Assembly: GCA_946998205.1 (NCBI GenBank)
Contig: CAMPYJ010000003.1
Coordinates: 1 to 64,000, forward strand
Reading direction: 5' to 3'
Length of the DNA stretch: 64,000 nucleotides
Origin: an uncultured Prevotella sp.
GTDB taxonomy: Bacteria > Bacteroidota > Bacteroidia > Bacteroidales > Bacteroidaceae
Part shown: positions 17,150 to 26,165 of the stretch, piece by piece
How the letters are laid out: the number at the start of each line of letters is the position of its first letter
How positions within the stretch are numbered: the stretch's first letter is position 1
The notes under the pieces: generated by a model
Told to the model about the DNA's origin: nothing
The model's database searches: none
Seen by the model: only the letters and a program-made list of their open reading frames with translations
Position numbers and translations under genes: made by a program

Positions 17150-17914
17150 ATGAAAAACGTCTATTTCCTTTCTGACGCACATCTTGGCTCGTGGGCCATC
17201 GAGCACCAACGAACACAAGAAAGACGACTGGTGCGCTTCCTGGACAGCATCAAGGAAAAGGCATCGGCCATTTATCTGCTGGGTGACATGTTTGACTTTT
17301 GGAACGAATACCGATATGTCGTGCCGAAAGGATACACGCGCTTCTTGGGCAAAATCAGCGAACTCACCGACATGGGCGTGGAAGTTCATTACTTTGTTGG
17401 CAACCATGACCTGTGGACCTACGGCTACCTGGAACAAGAATGCGGCGTGATTGTCCACCGCAAACCCTTGACGACAGAAATCGGCGACAAGGTGTTCTTC
17501 TTGGCGCACGGTGACGGATTGGGCGACCCTGACCATCAATTCAAACTGCTGCGCAAGATTTTCCACAACACCACCTGCCAGCGTTTGTTCAACGCCATCC
17601 ATCCGCGGTGGGGCATGTGGCTCGGACTGACATGGGCGAAACACAGCCGCCTGAAGCGGGCTGACGGAAAAGAGACACCGTATCTCGGGGAGGACAAGGA
17701 ATATCTGGTGCAGTTTACCCATGAATACATGAAGACGCACACTGACGTAGACTATTTCATCTACGGACACCGACACATAGAACTTGACCTGACGCTGAAC
17801 CGCAAGGCACGCATGTTGATTCTGGGCGACTGGATATGGCAGTTCACCTACGCCGTATTTGACGGCGAGCACATGTTCATGGAACAGTATGTCGAAGGCG
17901 AAAGCCAGCCATAA
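17150..17914 (+). CDS. lpxH: UDP-2,3-diacylglucosamine pyrophosphatase LpxH
   Basis: A 254-residue calcineurin-like metallophosphoesterase of lipid A synthesis; it cleaves UDP-2,3-diacylglucosamine to lipid X at the inner membrane. Metal ligands are visible in order: D9 and H11 (SDAHLGS), D46 (GDMFDFW), N85-H86-D87 (GNHD), H120 (AHGDG), and H207/H209 (YGHRH). This is the full motif set of LpxH. It precedes a small open frame and the sulfatase maturase on the same strand. Confidence 0.92.
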   Translation: MKNVYFLSDAHLGSWAIEHQRTQERRLVRFLDSIKEKASAIYLLGDMFDFWNEYRYVVPKGYTRFLGKISELTDMGVEVHYFVGNHDLWTYGYLEQECGVIVHRKPLTTEIGDKVFFLAHGDGLGDPDHQFKLLRKIFHNTTCQRLFNAIHPRWGMWLGLTWAKHSRLKRADGKETPYLGEDKEYLVQFTHEYMKTHTDVDYFIYGHRHIELDLTLNRKARMLILGDWIWQFTYAVFDGEHMFMEQYVEGESQP

Positions 17915-17931
17915 CACAAATAAAGACATCA

Positions 17932-18144
17932 ATGAAAACCAAATTCCCAAGCATGGCTCTCTTCTCATCCTTGTTTTCTTCGGCAAGCCGGACAGTGGCT
18001 CAGCGTCAAGAGCGCGCAGGCTACAAACGGCGCGCGCAAGCCATCGCCGGAGAGGTACTCACGCCCGAGACCGCACGTCCCAGCCTTGCCGCACGCGCGG
18101 TAATGGAGAGACCGGCCGCACCACTTGTAGAAAAACCGAGCTGA
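17932..18144 (+). CDS. Possible 70-residue protein overlapping the maturase start
   Basis: The frame starts 17 bases after lpxH and its TGA overlaps the maturase ATG (TGATG), a layout seen in translational coupling. The peptide (MKTKFPSMALFSSLF ...) is Arg/Ala-rich without a recognised family. It may be a real small protein, a leader ORF that feeds ribosomes to the next gene, or chance. No RiPP-like core could be recognised. Confidence 0.35.
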   Translation: MKTKFPSMALFSSLFSSASRTVAQRQERAGYKRRAQAIAGEVLTPETARPSLAARAVMERPAAPLVEKPS

Positions 18145-19370
18145 TGTCCACCGCCTCTCCATTCTCCCACCCACTCTATGTGATGACAAAGCCGGCGGGC
18201 GCGTCATGCAACCTGGCTTGTGAATATTGTTATTATTTAGAGAAGTCGCAGCTGTATCGCCACGACGCACGCCACGTCATGAGCGATGAGACGCTCGAGC
18301 GCTTTGTCAAGCAATACATCGAGAGCCAGACCATGCAGCAAGTTCTTTTCTGCTGGCATGGCGGAGAAACGCTCATGCGCCCCCTGTCGTTTTATGAAAA
18401 GGTGGTCAGGTTGCAGCGTCAGTATGCGCAGGGCAGACAGATAGACAACGTCATACAGACCAACGGGACGATGATTGACGACCGCTGGGCCCGGTTTTTC
18501 CATGATCAGGGCTGGCTGGTGGGCGTTTCCATCGATGGTCCTGAAGAGTTTCACGACGAGTACCGGCGCAGCAAAGCCGGCCAACCTTCATGGCGACGGG
18601 TGATGAGAGGCATCAACTGCCTGAACAAACATCAGGTAGAGTGGAACGCCATGGCCGTGGTCAACGATTTCAATGCCGACTATCCACACGATTTCTATCA
18701 ATTCTTCAAGGACATAGGTTGCCGCTACCTGCAATTCACGCCAATCGTCGAACGAACATCCCCCCATGCCGACGGGCGGCACCTGGCATCCATGGCTGAC
18801 GGCGCACAGGCGGAACTAGCCGACTTCTCGGTCACGCCCGAGCAGTGGGGACACTTTCTTTGCTCCGTCTTCGACCGATGGGTGCGCGACGACGTGGGCT
18901 CTACTTTCGTGCAGTTGTTTGACACCACCCTGGCCAACTGGATGGGCATGGACGGCAGCCTGTGCACCATGGCCAGAGAATGTGGGCATGCCGGTGTGAT
19001 GGAATACAACGGTGACGTATATTCGTGCGACCACTTTGTATTTCCCGAGTACAAACTTGGCAACATCCGCGACAACACGTTGACAGAGATGATGTACAGT
19101 GAGCGTCAACGAGCCTTTGGACAAAACAAATACCGCTCTTTGCCACAGCAGTGCAAAAGCTGCCACTACCTTTTCGCCTGTCACGGCGAATGCCCCAAAA
19201 ACCGATTCTCCAAAACGGCACAGGGCGAGCCCGGACTGAACTATCTGTGCCGAGGTTACTACCGTTTCTTTGAGCACGCGGCCCCCTACATGGATTTCAT
19301 GAAACGCGAACTCAACGCACACCGTCCGCCATCCAACGTCATGGATGCCATCAAGAAAGGCTTATTATAA
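18144..19370 (+). CDS. Anaerobic sulfatase-maturating enzyme (radical SAM/SPASM)
   Basis: A 408-residue radical SAM enzyme that turns a Cys or Ser in sulfatases into formylglycine. The SAM cluster motif is C22-x3-C26-x2-C29 (SCNLACEYCYY). The central barrel has WHGGET and VSIDGP. The C-terminal SPASM region has CSCDHFVFPEY-type cysteines and CKSCHYLFACHGECPKNRF, typical of anSME. The frame is open further upstream, but 18144 is the family-conserved start. No sulfatase gene lies in the window, so its clients are elsewhere in the genome. Confidence 0.9.
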   Translation: MSTASPFSHPLYVMTKPAGASCNLACEYCYYLEKSQLYRHDARHVMSDETLERFVKQYIESQTMQQVLFCWHGGETLMRPLSFYEKVVRLQRQYAQGRQIDNVIQTNGTMIDDRWARFFHDQGWLVGVSIDGPEEFHDEYRRSKAGQPSWRRVMRGINCLNKHQVEWNAMAVVNDFNADYPHDFYQFFKDIGCRYLQFTPIVERTSPHADGRHLASMADGAQAELADFSVTPEQWGHFLCSVFDRWVRDDVGSTFVQLFDTTLANWMGMDGSLCTMARECGHAGVMEYNGDVYSCDHFVFPEYKLGNIRDNTLTEMMYSERQRAFGQNKYRSLPQQCKSCHYLFACHGECPKNRFSKTAQGEPGLNYLCRGYYRFFEHAAPYMDFMKRELNAHRPPSNVMDAIKKGLL

Positions 19371-19439
19371 GAACATACCGTAAGTCACTACCCTTTTATA
19401 ACCGTTCTGTGGCAGAAAACGCCTTATCGTTTTCTTCTC

Positions 19440-19619
19440 TCATGAGAGAAAGAACACCTGTGCGTCGGGTGCTTCGCAGGCCACTTCGACCTTCGCCTTG
19501 GCACGCTCGCTCCATTCATCAAAGCCACAAGTGAGCGACTGCTGGTCGTTTATTTCAAGCAAATGGCGCAACACTTGTGGGTGTGCGCCATTATTATAAT
19601 CACATTCAAAACTGTTCAG
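19440..19619 (-). pseudogene. Remnant of a threonine aldolase gene (N-terminal 60 residues)
   Basis: The minus strand reads NSFECDYNNGAHPQVL, then LLEIND, then SERAKAKVEVACEAPDAQVF FLS before a stop. This matches the start of PLP-dependent low-specificity L-threonine aldolases (FxxDYxxGAHPxIL ... ADVHFL). It begins just after the TDH stop. No later part of the family (GGTQxN, PLP lysine) is found, so the gene has been cut off. The rest of 19371-19639 shows nothing else. Confidence 0.7.
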
Positions 19620-19638
19620 GTCTGCCTCTTCTTTCAGC

Positions 19639-20595
19639 TTATTTGTTGAGTTTGATGGCCAGTTTCTCCAGCATGTCCTTGGTCATGCTTTCCAAATCGT
19701 AGGTTGGATTCCATCCCCATTCAGCACGGGCGCAACTGTCATCCATTCTATTGGGCCAGCTTTCTGCAATGCTTTGCTTCAATGGATCCACGTCATACAC
19801 CATTTCAAACTCGGGTTTTTGCTCCTTGATGGCCGCATAAATCTCCTCTGGGTCGAAACTCATCGAAGCGATGTTAAAGGCGTTGCGGTGTATCAACTTG
19901 TCTGGATTGGCCTCCATGAGCATGATGGCAGCCTTCAACGTATCGGGCATGTAGATCATATCCATCTTGGTACCAGCCTTGATGGGACAAACAAAGCGGT
20001 CACCGCGCACGGCATTGTAATAGATGTCGACGGCATAGTCGGTTGTACCACCACCAGGAGGTGTGACGTACGAGATAACACCCGGGAACCTTACCGCACG
20101 CGTGTCAACCCCATACTTATGAAAATAGTAATCGCTGAGCAGCTCGGTGGTCACCTTTGAAACGCCATAGATGGTCTGTGGGCGCTGAATGGTGTCTTGG
20201 GGCGTCATGTCATGCGGTGTGGTAGGACCGAACGAACCTATCGAACTGGGGGTGAACACAGCACAATGATTCTCGCATGCCACCTCCAGAATGTTCCACA
20301 GGCCATCGATGCCAATCTTCCAAGCCAGCCTTGGTTTCGACTCTGCCACCACAGAGAGCAGGGCGGCGAGGTTATAAATGGTATCAATGTGATAGTCTTT
20401 AACCACCTTCGCTATGAGTTCTCCGTTCGTGACATCAGCTACGGCCGACGGTCCACTCTCCTTTAGTTCACCGGCAGGCTCTGCTCCGATGATATAGCCA
20501 GCCACAACATGACTGTTACCATACTGTTTTCGTAGTTCTCTGGTCAGCTCCGAACCAATCTGTCCGGTTGACCCAATGACCAAAATGTTCTTCAT
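19639..20595 (-). CDS. L-threonine 3-dehydrogenase, SDR type
   Basis: A 318-residue short-chain dehydrogenase with the NAD-binding GSTGQIG at residues 8-14 and an active-site Tyr-x3-Lys in YGVSK (about 143-147). It belongs to the epimerase-like form of threonine dehydrogenase known from Flavobacterium and animals (conserved LLSVVAE, SSIGSFGPTTP, RPQTIYGVSKV, PGGGTTDYAV). It oxidises threonine to 2-amino-3-ketobutyrate. The gene for the next enzyme, KBL, lies divergently across a 521-bp spacer, which supports the assignment over UDP-sugar epimerase. Confidence 0.88.
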   Translation of the reverse strand: MKNILVIGSTGQIGSELTRELRKQYGNSHVVAGYIIGAEPAGELKESGPSAVADVTNGELIAKVVKDYHIDTIYNLAALLSVVAESKPRLAWKIGIDGLWNILEVACENHCAVFTPSSIGSFGPTTPHDMTPQDTIQRPQTIYGVSKVTTELLSDYYFHKYGVDTRAVRFPGVISYVTPPGGGTTDYAVDIYYNAVRGDRFVCPIKAGTKMDMIYMPDTLKAAIMLMEANPDKLIHRNAFNIASMSFDPEEIYAAIKEQKPEFEMVYDVDPLKQSIAESWPNRMDDSCARAEWGWNPTYDLESMTKDMLEKLAIKLNK

Positions 20596-20632
20596 TATTC
20601 TTGATGTGTTTTAACCCTTAGCAGACGATTTA

Positions 20633-20764
20633 GTGCAAAAATAGTGCAAGCCGAATACAAAGTAAACATGTTTCCTTTGTCAAGGCGCAGCCTATTTGGT
20701 GCAAAAATAGTGCAAGTCGAACATAGAGAAAGTTTACTTTCTATATTGAGGTGCTGTCTATTTT
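20633..20764. repeat. Two ~66-bp tandem repeats between TDH and KBL
   Basis: Each unit starts GTGCAAAAATAGTGCAAG, a partial palindrome, and contains a small hairpin (around AAGTAAACATGTTTCCTTTG in the first). On the minus strand each gives TATTTTTG, a -7-like box facing TDH. Downstream, 20858-20966 carries imperfect repeats of TTTTATTTGTAGTTTTAGA. The rest of the 521-bp spacer is AT-rich with no gene. Confidence 0.7.
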
Positions 20765-21116
20765 ATGCAAAATAACAACTTTTTTTTGAGATCCCCGAAA
20801 GATTCGGGTAAGAATTTGAAAGTCGATCTTACTTTTTATAAAAAATCACCATATTTATTTTAAGTTTTTGCTGCATTTTATTTTAAGTTTTTGTGCTGTT
20901 TTATTTGTAGTTTTAGACATGATTTATTTGTAGTTTTAGATGTGCTTATTTGTCATTTTACTGTAGTTGTAACCTACATACGCCTCGCTTTTTCCCACGC
21001 GTTTTATTTTTAAACGAAGGAGTCTGGCACTTTTTATAAAAAATAACATGAAAGCCGTTGCCATGTCAAAAATAATGACTTACTTTGTAGGAAGAACGAA
21101 TTAAAAACCTAATGTT

Positions 21117-22304
21117 ATGTACGGTAAAATGAAAGAACATCTTAGGCAGAGCCTCGATGCGCTAAGAGAAGCAGGTCTATACAAAGAGGAAAGAATCATT
21201 GAAAGCCCGCAAGACGCAGCCATCATGGTCAAGGGGAAAGAAGTGTTGAACTTCTGTGCCAACAACTATCTGGGACTTTCCAACCATCCGCGCCTGATTG
21301 AGGCGTCCAAGAAGATGATGGATCGCCGCGGGTTCGGCATGTCTTCCGTTCGTTTTATCTGTGGCACACAAGACATTCACAAAGAGTTGGAAGCCGCCAT
21401 CAGCGAGTATTTCAAGACCGAGGACACCATTCTCTACGCAGCGTGCTTTGACGCCAACGGTGGATTGTTCGGTGCATTGCTCACCGACGAAGACGCTATC
21501 ATTTCCGATGCGCTCAACCACGCATCCATCATCGACGGCGTCAGGCTATGCAAGGCTAAGCGTTACCGCTATGCCAACGGCGACATGGCCGAGCTGGAGA
21601 AGTGCCTGAAAGAAGCACAGGCACAACGTTTCCGCATCATCTGCACCGACGGCGTGTTCTCGATGGATGGCAACGTGGCACCAATGGATGAGATTTGCGA
21701 CCTGGCAGAGAAGTATGATGCCTTGGTGATGGTAGACGAGAGCCACTCGGCAGGTGTGGTTGGCGCCACCGGCCACGGTGTGAGTGAGTTGAAAGGCACC
21801 TACGGCCGCGTGGACATCTACACGGGAACGTTGGGCAAAGCCTTTGGCGGTGCACTTGGAGGATTCACCACTGGCCGCAAGGAAATCATCGACATGCTGC
21901 GCCAGAGCAGTCGTCCGTACCTCTTCTCTAACTCGCTTGCACCGAGCATCATCGGCGCAAGCCTGGAGGTATTCAAGATATTGAAGGAAGGCAACAGCCT
22001 GCATGACAAGCTGGTGGAGAACGTTACCTACTTCTGCGATAAGATGCTGGCAGCGGGATTCGACCTCAAGCCCACGCAGAGCGCCATCTGCGCCGTGATG
22101 CTTTACGACGCGCCGCTGTCACAGAAATATGCGGCAAAATTGCTGGACGAGGGCATTTACGTCACCGGGTTCTACTATCCGGTAGTTCCGAAGGGCGAGG
22201 CTCGCATCCGCGTTCAGCTTTCCGCCGCACACACGCGCGAACAACTGGACAAGTGCATCAACGCCTTCGTCAAGGTTGGCAAGGAGCTGGGCGTGCTGAA
22301 ATAA
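21117..22304 (+). CDS. kbl: Glycine C-acetyltransferase (2-amino-3-ketobutyrate CoA ligase)
   Basis: A 395-residue PLP enzyme of the alpha-oxoamine synthase family. It splits 2-amino-3-ketobutyrate with CoA to glycine and acetyl-CoA. Motifs: NFCANNYLGLSNHP near 45-58, FDANGGLFGALL, SDALNHASIIDG, VMVDESHSAGVVG, and the PLP lysine K241 in TGTLGKAFGGALGG. Length matches the family. Together with the divergent TDH gene it completes threonine-to-glycine conversion. A good terminator follows at 22360. Confidence 0.94.
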   Translation: MYGKMKEHLRQSLDALREAGLYKEERIIESPQDAAIMVKGKEVLNFCANNYLGLSNHPRLIEASKKMMDRRGFGMSSVRFICGTQDIHKELEAAISEYFKTEDTILYAACFDANGGLFGALLTDEDAIISDALNHASIIDGVRLCKAKRYRYANGDMAELEKCLKEAQAQRFRIICTDGVFSMDGNVAPMDEICDLAEKYDALVMVDESHSAGVVGATGHGVSELKGTYGRVDIYTGTLGKAFGGALGGFTTGRKEIIDMLRQSSRPYLFSNSLAPSIIGASLEVFKILKEGNSLHDKLVENVTYFCDKMLAAGFDLKPTQSAICAVMLYDAPLSQKYAAKLLDEGIYVTGFYYPVVPKGEARIRVQLSAAHTREQLDKCINAFVKVGKELGVLK

Positions 22305-22359
22305 CGCGCGTGCGACACCTAACGCACCTTGGGGAAAGACAAACATTTTTATAGAATCC

Positions 22360-22393
22360 AACGCTGTGCGGCTCTGGCTGCACAGCGTTTTTT
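22360..22393 (+). terminator. Intrinsic terminator of kbl
   Basis: AACGCTGTGC pairs with GCACAGCGTT around a 10-base loop and is followed by a T run (22388-22393). Confidence 0.85.
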
Positions 22394-23005
22394 GTATTGC
22401 GAGCCAGTAATCGTAAGCATCTGATTATCAACGGTAAGAATCCAACTCGACAAAAGATATGGAATCAGGGCGCAAACGGCATGCCTTTGGCGCCCAGCCT
22501 CATTCACTTTGCCGGCCAATCTCCATGCGATTGAAAACCAATGCCATGCGCTAAGGAAAAACGATGATGGTGGGGTGTCAGAAAACAGAAACTTTTTTGA
22601 CACGCCACCACTTGAGCAACAAATGGAGGATGGGGTACCCTGCTGATTTCGGTCATCCTACCTTTGGAATGATGAGGTGTGCGCAAAGATAAAAAGGTAA
22701 AGATGCGGTGTTCTCAAGCGGCATCTCATTGATTACGAGCCTTAAACGTTACGGTAGTTATTTACAAAACCACTCTTCAACAAAACAAGACAGAGAGAAA
22801 GCCCAGGAGAGAAAGAGCGTGGCGTGTCCCGGATGAATATGGAAGCCGCCGCGCCTTCTTTTGCGCTTTCTACATGAACACGTCATCGGATTCAATGGTT
22901 AGTGCGATGCCATTGCTTTTAGATTCACCGCTTTCCTGCATGGTGGTTTCCTTTTGCATTTCAGCCAAAACGAGCAGGTAGCCCGCTCGCACAAGCGCCC
23001 CCAAA
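22394..23005. other. Gene-poor spacer between kbl and radC
   Basis: No convincing gene is seen. On the minus strand TATCTTTG at 22682-22689 is a -7-like box without a clear -33 partner. Directly after radC a short frame ends MQESGESKSNGIALTIESDD, which may be a small acidic peptide or chance. Confidence 0.3.
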
Positions 23006-23755
23006 CTACAACCCGCCTTCCTCACGATAGCTGTAGTACCGGCCGTCGGTGACGATGATGTGGTCGAGAAAGTAGACACGCATGGTTTCGGCGGCCTGCT
23101 TCACGCGCCTGGTCAGGCGGTCGTCCTCGCTGCTGGGCGTGGCGTTGTTGCTGGGATGGTTGTGGCACAAGGCCAAGACCGTGGCGTTGCAGAGCACCGC
23201 TTCGCGCATGATGACGCGCACGTCGACGGCCGTTTCGCTGATGCCGCCATGACTGATGCGTACCGACTTGATGAGCTTGAAGTTCTGGTTCATCAGCAAA
23301 ACCCAGGCCTCTTCCACGTCGAGGTCTTGCATGCGTGGGTGCATGTAGTCGTAGATGGCGGCGGCCGACCCCAAATCTTGCCGCTCTTCAGCCCGTTCCA
23401 TGGCTCGGCGCTTGGCCAGTTCGCAGGCCGCCAGGATGGTGATGGCCTTGGCCGGACCGATGCCCTTGTAGCGGGTGAGGTCGTGAATGGACTGCTTGCC
23501 CAGGGTGTTGAGGTTGTTGTTACAGCCGCTGAGCAGGCGTTTCATCAAGTCGACGGCGCTCTCATCCGTCGATCCCGACCCGATGAGGATGGCCAGGAGC
23601 TCGGCGTTTGACAGCGAGGGAGCCCCCAGCCGCTCCAGTTTCTCGCGCGGCCGGTCGTCTTCCGACCAGCGGTTGATGGCCAGACGCGCGGGAACGTCCT
23701 GCCTGTTCTCATCCTGAGGAGGACACGGGTGACTGATGTCTTTCCGGTGGTTCAT
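23006..23755 (-). CDS. radC: RadC family JAB-domain protein
   Basis: A 249-residue RadC. An N-terminal UPF0758/HhH region (LAINRWSEDDRPREKLERLG, IGPAKAITILAACELAKR) precedes a JAB/MPN metalloprotease-like domain. That domain has the motif H198-x-H200-P-S and D211/D212 (LCHNHPSNNATPSSEDD). Despite its name, no role in recombinational repair is established for the family. The start at 23755 is chosen because it lies just past the preceding gene's stop (23766). The longer frame would overlap that gene by 95 bases. Confidence 0.9.
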   Translation of the reverse strand: MNHRKDISHPCPPQDENRQDVPARLAINRWSEDDRPREKLERLGAPSLSNAELLAILIGSGSTDESAVDLMKRLLSGCNNNLNTLGKQSIHDLTRYKGIGPAKAITILAACELAKRRAMERAEERQDLGSAAAIYDYMHPRMQDLDVEEAWVLLMNQNFKLIKSVRISHGGISETAVDVRVIMREAVLCNATVLALCHNHPSNNATPSSEDDRLTRRVKQAAETMRVYFLDHIIVTDGRYYSYREEGGL

Positions 23756-23765
23756 GATGGCGACA

Positions 23766-24818
23766 TTATCGGTAGAACGTCTTGTCGAAAGCGTGGAACT
23801 CACCCTTGCCGCGCACGCAACGCTTGTACCAGGCTCCGATGAATCCAAGGCCGTAGCCATAGAGCTGGATGAAGGCGGCCCTGATGCTGAGAAATCCTAT
23901 TCTTAGGCTATCATTGCGGTAGGAAGAGTCGGTCAAGATGGCCAGACAATAGATGACAAGCGGTGACAACCCGCCCCAAAAGAGACACTTGCCAACGCCA
24001 TGAGCGCTGAAGTGGCTGCTGGGCAGCGACCACAAAACGAGTCCAAAAATCATGAGGAAACAAAGCAGCGTCGCGCCCAAGGTGAACGCCGCGGGCAGCA
24101 GATGCACCAGCCTGAGGCTCTCGGGGTATTTCTTGTAAAGGTTGACGCGGGCGATGCCGCTGTTGAACACCTGCCGGAAGAACTTACGGAAATCAGTACG
24201 GCGCTTGTGCCACACCCACGCTTTGGGGAACAGCCGGCAGGAGTAACCGCCCTTGAAAATGCGGATGGAGAAGTCGATGTCCTCGCCGAAGCGCATCTTG
24301 CTGAATCCGCCAAGCTCCCGATAAACCTCGCGCCGAACGCCCATGTTGAACGAACGGGGATAAAACTTGTCCAGCTTTTTCTTGCCGCCACGAATGCCTC
24401 CCGTGGTGAAGAAGGCGGTCATGGCATACGAGATGGCCTTCTGGGTGTCGCTGAACGACGCATGCGCGCGGTCAGGGCCACCGAACGCGTCGGCAGGGGC
24501 AGTGTTCAGCTCCCGTTCCACCTCATGAAAATAACCGTGCGGCACCACCACATCGCTGTCCAGGATGATGAGATACTCACCCGATGCCCGCTCAGCTCCA
24601 TAATTACGGCTGTCGCCCGGGCCGCCGTTGGGTTTCATGAAATACTTGATGTCCAGCAGGTTTGAATACCTCTCACACACCTTGTCACAAGGACAAGACG
24701 ACCCATCCTCGACGACCAGCACCTCAAAATCGGTGAATGTCTGCCGCCGCAAGCTCTCCAAGAGCTCATCTATCTCGTCCGGTCTGTTGTACACCGGAAC
24801 TATTACGCTGTATTTCAT
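23766..24818 (-). CDS. Family 2 glycosyltransferase with C-terminal membrane segments
   Basis: About 350 residues, beginning YSVIVPVYNRPDEIDELLES, a GT-A nucleotide-sugar binding start. The metal-binding DSD motif is in LIILDSDVVVPHGYF. A catalytic region has FGEDIDFSIRIFKGG and WHKRRTDFRKFFRQ, as in polysaccharide GT2 enzymes. After about residue 240 two or three hydrophobic segments anchor it in the inner membrane. It probably adds a sugar to a lipid-linked glycan; the substrate is unknown. radC follows 10 bases later. Upstream is a block of AT-rich repeats. Confidence 0.85.
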   Translation of the reverse strand: MKYSVIVPVYNRPDEIDELLESLRRQTFTDFEVLVVEDGSSCPCDKVCERYSNLLDIKYFMKPNGGPGDSRNYGAERASGEYLIILDSDVVVPHGYFHEVERELNTAPADAFGGPDRAHASFSDTQKAISYAMTAFFTTGGIRGGKKKLDKFYPRSFNMGVRREVYRELGGFSKMRFGEDIDFSIRIFKGGYSCRLFPKAWVWHKRRTDFRKFFRQVFNSGIARVNLYKKYPESLRLVHLLPAAFTLGATLLCFLMIFGLVLWSLPSSHFSAHGVGKCLFWGGLSPLVIYCLAILTDSSYRNDSLRIGFLSIRAAFIQLYGYGLGFIGAWYKRCVRGKGEFHAFDKTFYR

Positions 24819-24831
24819 ATTTTTAGTTAAC

Positions 24832-25120
24832 AAGTTTTTGAGTTCTTGAGTTTTTAAGTTTTTAAGTTTCCAAGTTGCTGGTTATGAATTATGAATTAAG
24901 ACTTATGAATTATTCCGATTTGTCGCCTTATGAATTATGAATTAAGAATTATGAATTATTCCGTTTTGTCGCCTTATGAATTATGAATTAAGAATTATGA
25001 ATTATTCCGTTTTGTCGGCCTATGAATTATGAATTATGAATTATGAATTATGAATCATTCCGCTTTGTCGGCTTATGAATTATGAATTATGAATTATGAA
25101 TTGTTCCGCTTTGTCGCGTC
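24832..25120. repeat. AT-rich tandem repeat array, five ~46-52-bp units
   Basis: Units read TTATGAATTATGAATTAAGA, then ATTATGAATTATTCCG, then TTTTGTCGCC, with small changes. The array is preceded by GAGTTTTTAAGTTT repeats (24832-24880). Units lie head to tail with no unique spacers, so this is not a CRISPR array. No gene is present between 24819 and 25223. Confidence 0.85.
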
Positions 25121-25223
25121 ATCAACTATAAAGTAAAAGAGGTTACAACACCCATTCCGATGCAGTAACCTCTCGTTCTTCCCCTCCGTAAAGAGAGACT
25201 TGTATATTCTTTATAAAAGTCTA

Positions 25224-25790
25224 TTATTCGCTCACGCGGTTCAGGTAACTGCCATCACGGGTGTCTACCTGAATCAGCTCACCCTCGTTGACGAACAGCG
25301 GAACGCGCACTTCTACGCCTGTCTCGAGCGTGGCCGGCTTGGTGGCGTTGGTGGCGGTGTTGCCCTTGATGCCCGGTTCAGAGTGGGTGATGCGCAAAAC
25401 GGTCTTCACGGGCATTTCAGCCAACAGCACGCTGCCGTCGCTGGTGTCGGTGACAACCTCCACCACGTCGCCCTCTTTCATGAAGTCTCCACCCGTCACG
25501 GCCGACTTGGCTAAGGGAATCTGCTCGAAAGTTTCCTGATTCATGAAGATGCAACCCGTAGAATCTTCATACAGATACTGATAGGGACGACGCTCTACGC
25601 GCACGTCTTCCAACTTGAAGCCTACCTGGAAGGTACGTTCCAAGACACGGCCGTCTGAAACATTCTTCAGCTTGGTGATCATGACTGTGTTACCCTTGCC
25701 CGGCTTTCTGTGCTGAAAATCGATGCAAGTCCAAATCTTTCCGTCAAGACGGATACATGTTCCGATCTTTATTTCCTGTGAATTGATCAT
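25224..25790 (-). CDS. efp: Elongation factor P
   Basis: A 188-residue EF-P with the three-domain layout: KOW-like domain (1-65), OB domain (66-128) and C-terminal OB domain (129-188) ending in VDTRDGSYLNRV, the family signature. It enters the ribosomal E site and rescues stalling at polyproline. The tip residue that is modified in some bacteria is K32 in KPGKGN. It is divergent from rpmH. A TAACTTTG box at 25849-25856 may be its -7 element. Confidence 0.96.
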   Translation of the reverse strand: MINSQEIKIGTCIRLDGKIWTCIDFQHRKPGKGNTVMITKLKNVSDGRVLERTFQVGFKLEDVRVERRPYQYLYEDSTGCIFMNQETFEQIPLAKSAVTGGDFMKEGDVVEVVTDTSDGSVLLAEMPVKTVLRITHSEPGIKGNTATNATKPATLETGVEVRVPLFVNEGELIQVDTRDGSYLNRVSE

Positions 25791-25907
25791 TTGTTTGTTT
25801 ATCTTGAAAAATTAGTTGTGTCGCTCGTAACGCATTATAAAAACGGTGCAAAGTTACGAATAAATTGCAGAAAAGCATACTTTTTGAGCCGAAAAATAGC
25901 TTAATCC

Positions 25908-25938
25908 TTTGTTATTCCGAAAATAATGAGTACTTTTG
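25908..25938 (+). promoter_or_regulatory. Promoter of rpmH
   Basis: TTTG at 25908-25911, a 19-base spacer and TACTTTTG at 25931-25938, a textbook Bacteroidetes promoter, 44 bases before the rpmH start. Confidence 0.82.
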
Positions 25939-25981
25939 CACCCCAAAGCAACCAGAAACAATAATATAAATATCAATAACA

Positions 25982-26137
25982 ATGAAAAGAACATTTCAGC
26001 CACACAACAGAAGAAGGGTGAACAAGCACGGATTCCGTGAGAGAATGGCAACGAAGAATGGTCGCCGCGTACTGGCTTCGCGCCGTGCCCATGGCCGCAA
26101 GAAACTAACCGTTTCTGACGAACATCACGGCAAATAA
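25982..26137 (+). CDS. rpmH: 50S ribosomal protein L34
   Basis: A 51-residue, very basic protein: [20 protein letters not shown], then [20 protein letters not shown], the conserved L34 sequence with a short acidic-histidine tail typical of Bacteroidetes. It is a structural protein of the large ribosomal subunit. It has its own promoter and terminator. Confidence 0.97.
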   Translation: MKRTFQPHNRRRVNKHGFRERMATKNGRRVLASRRAHGRKKLTVSDEHHGK

Positions 26138-26165
26138 GCAAGCATGGCTTAACGGGCGTGACGCC

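Noticed and set aside
17859..18143. N-terminal extension of the sulfatase maturase
   Set aside because: It overlaps lpxH and the added residues do not resemble the family; 18144 is the conserved start.
19639..20595. UDP-glucose 4-epimerase
   Set aside because: Motifs and the divergent KBL neighbour fit SDR-type threonine dehydrogenase better.
23756..23860. Extended radC start
   Set aside because: It would overlap the preceding glycosyltransferase gene by 95 bases and adds no family-like residues.
24888..25105. Repeat array that might be taken for CRISPR
   Set aside because: Units are directly adjacent with no unique spacers, are AT-rich, and no cas genes are present.
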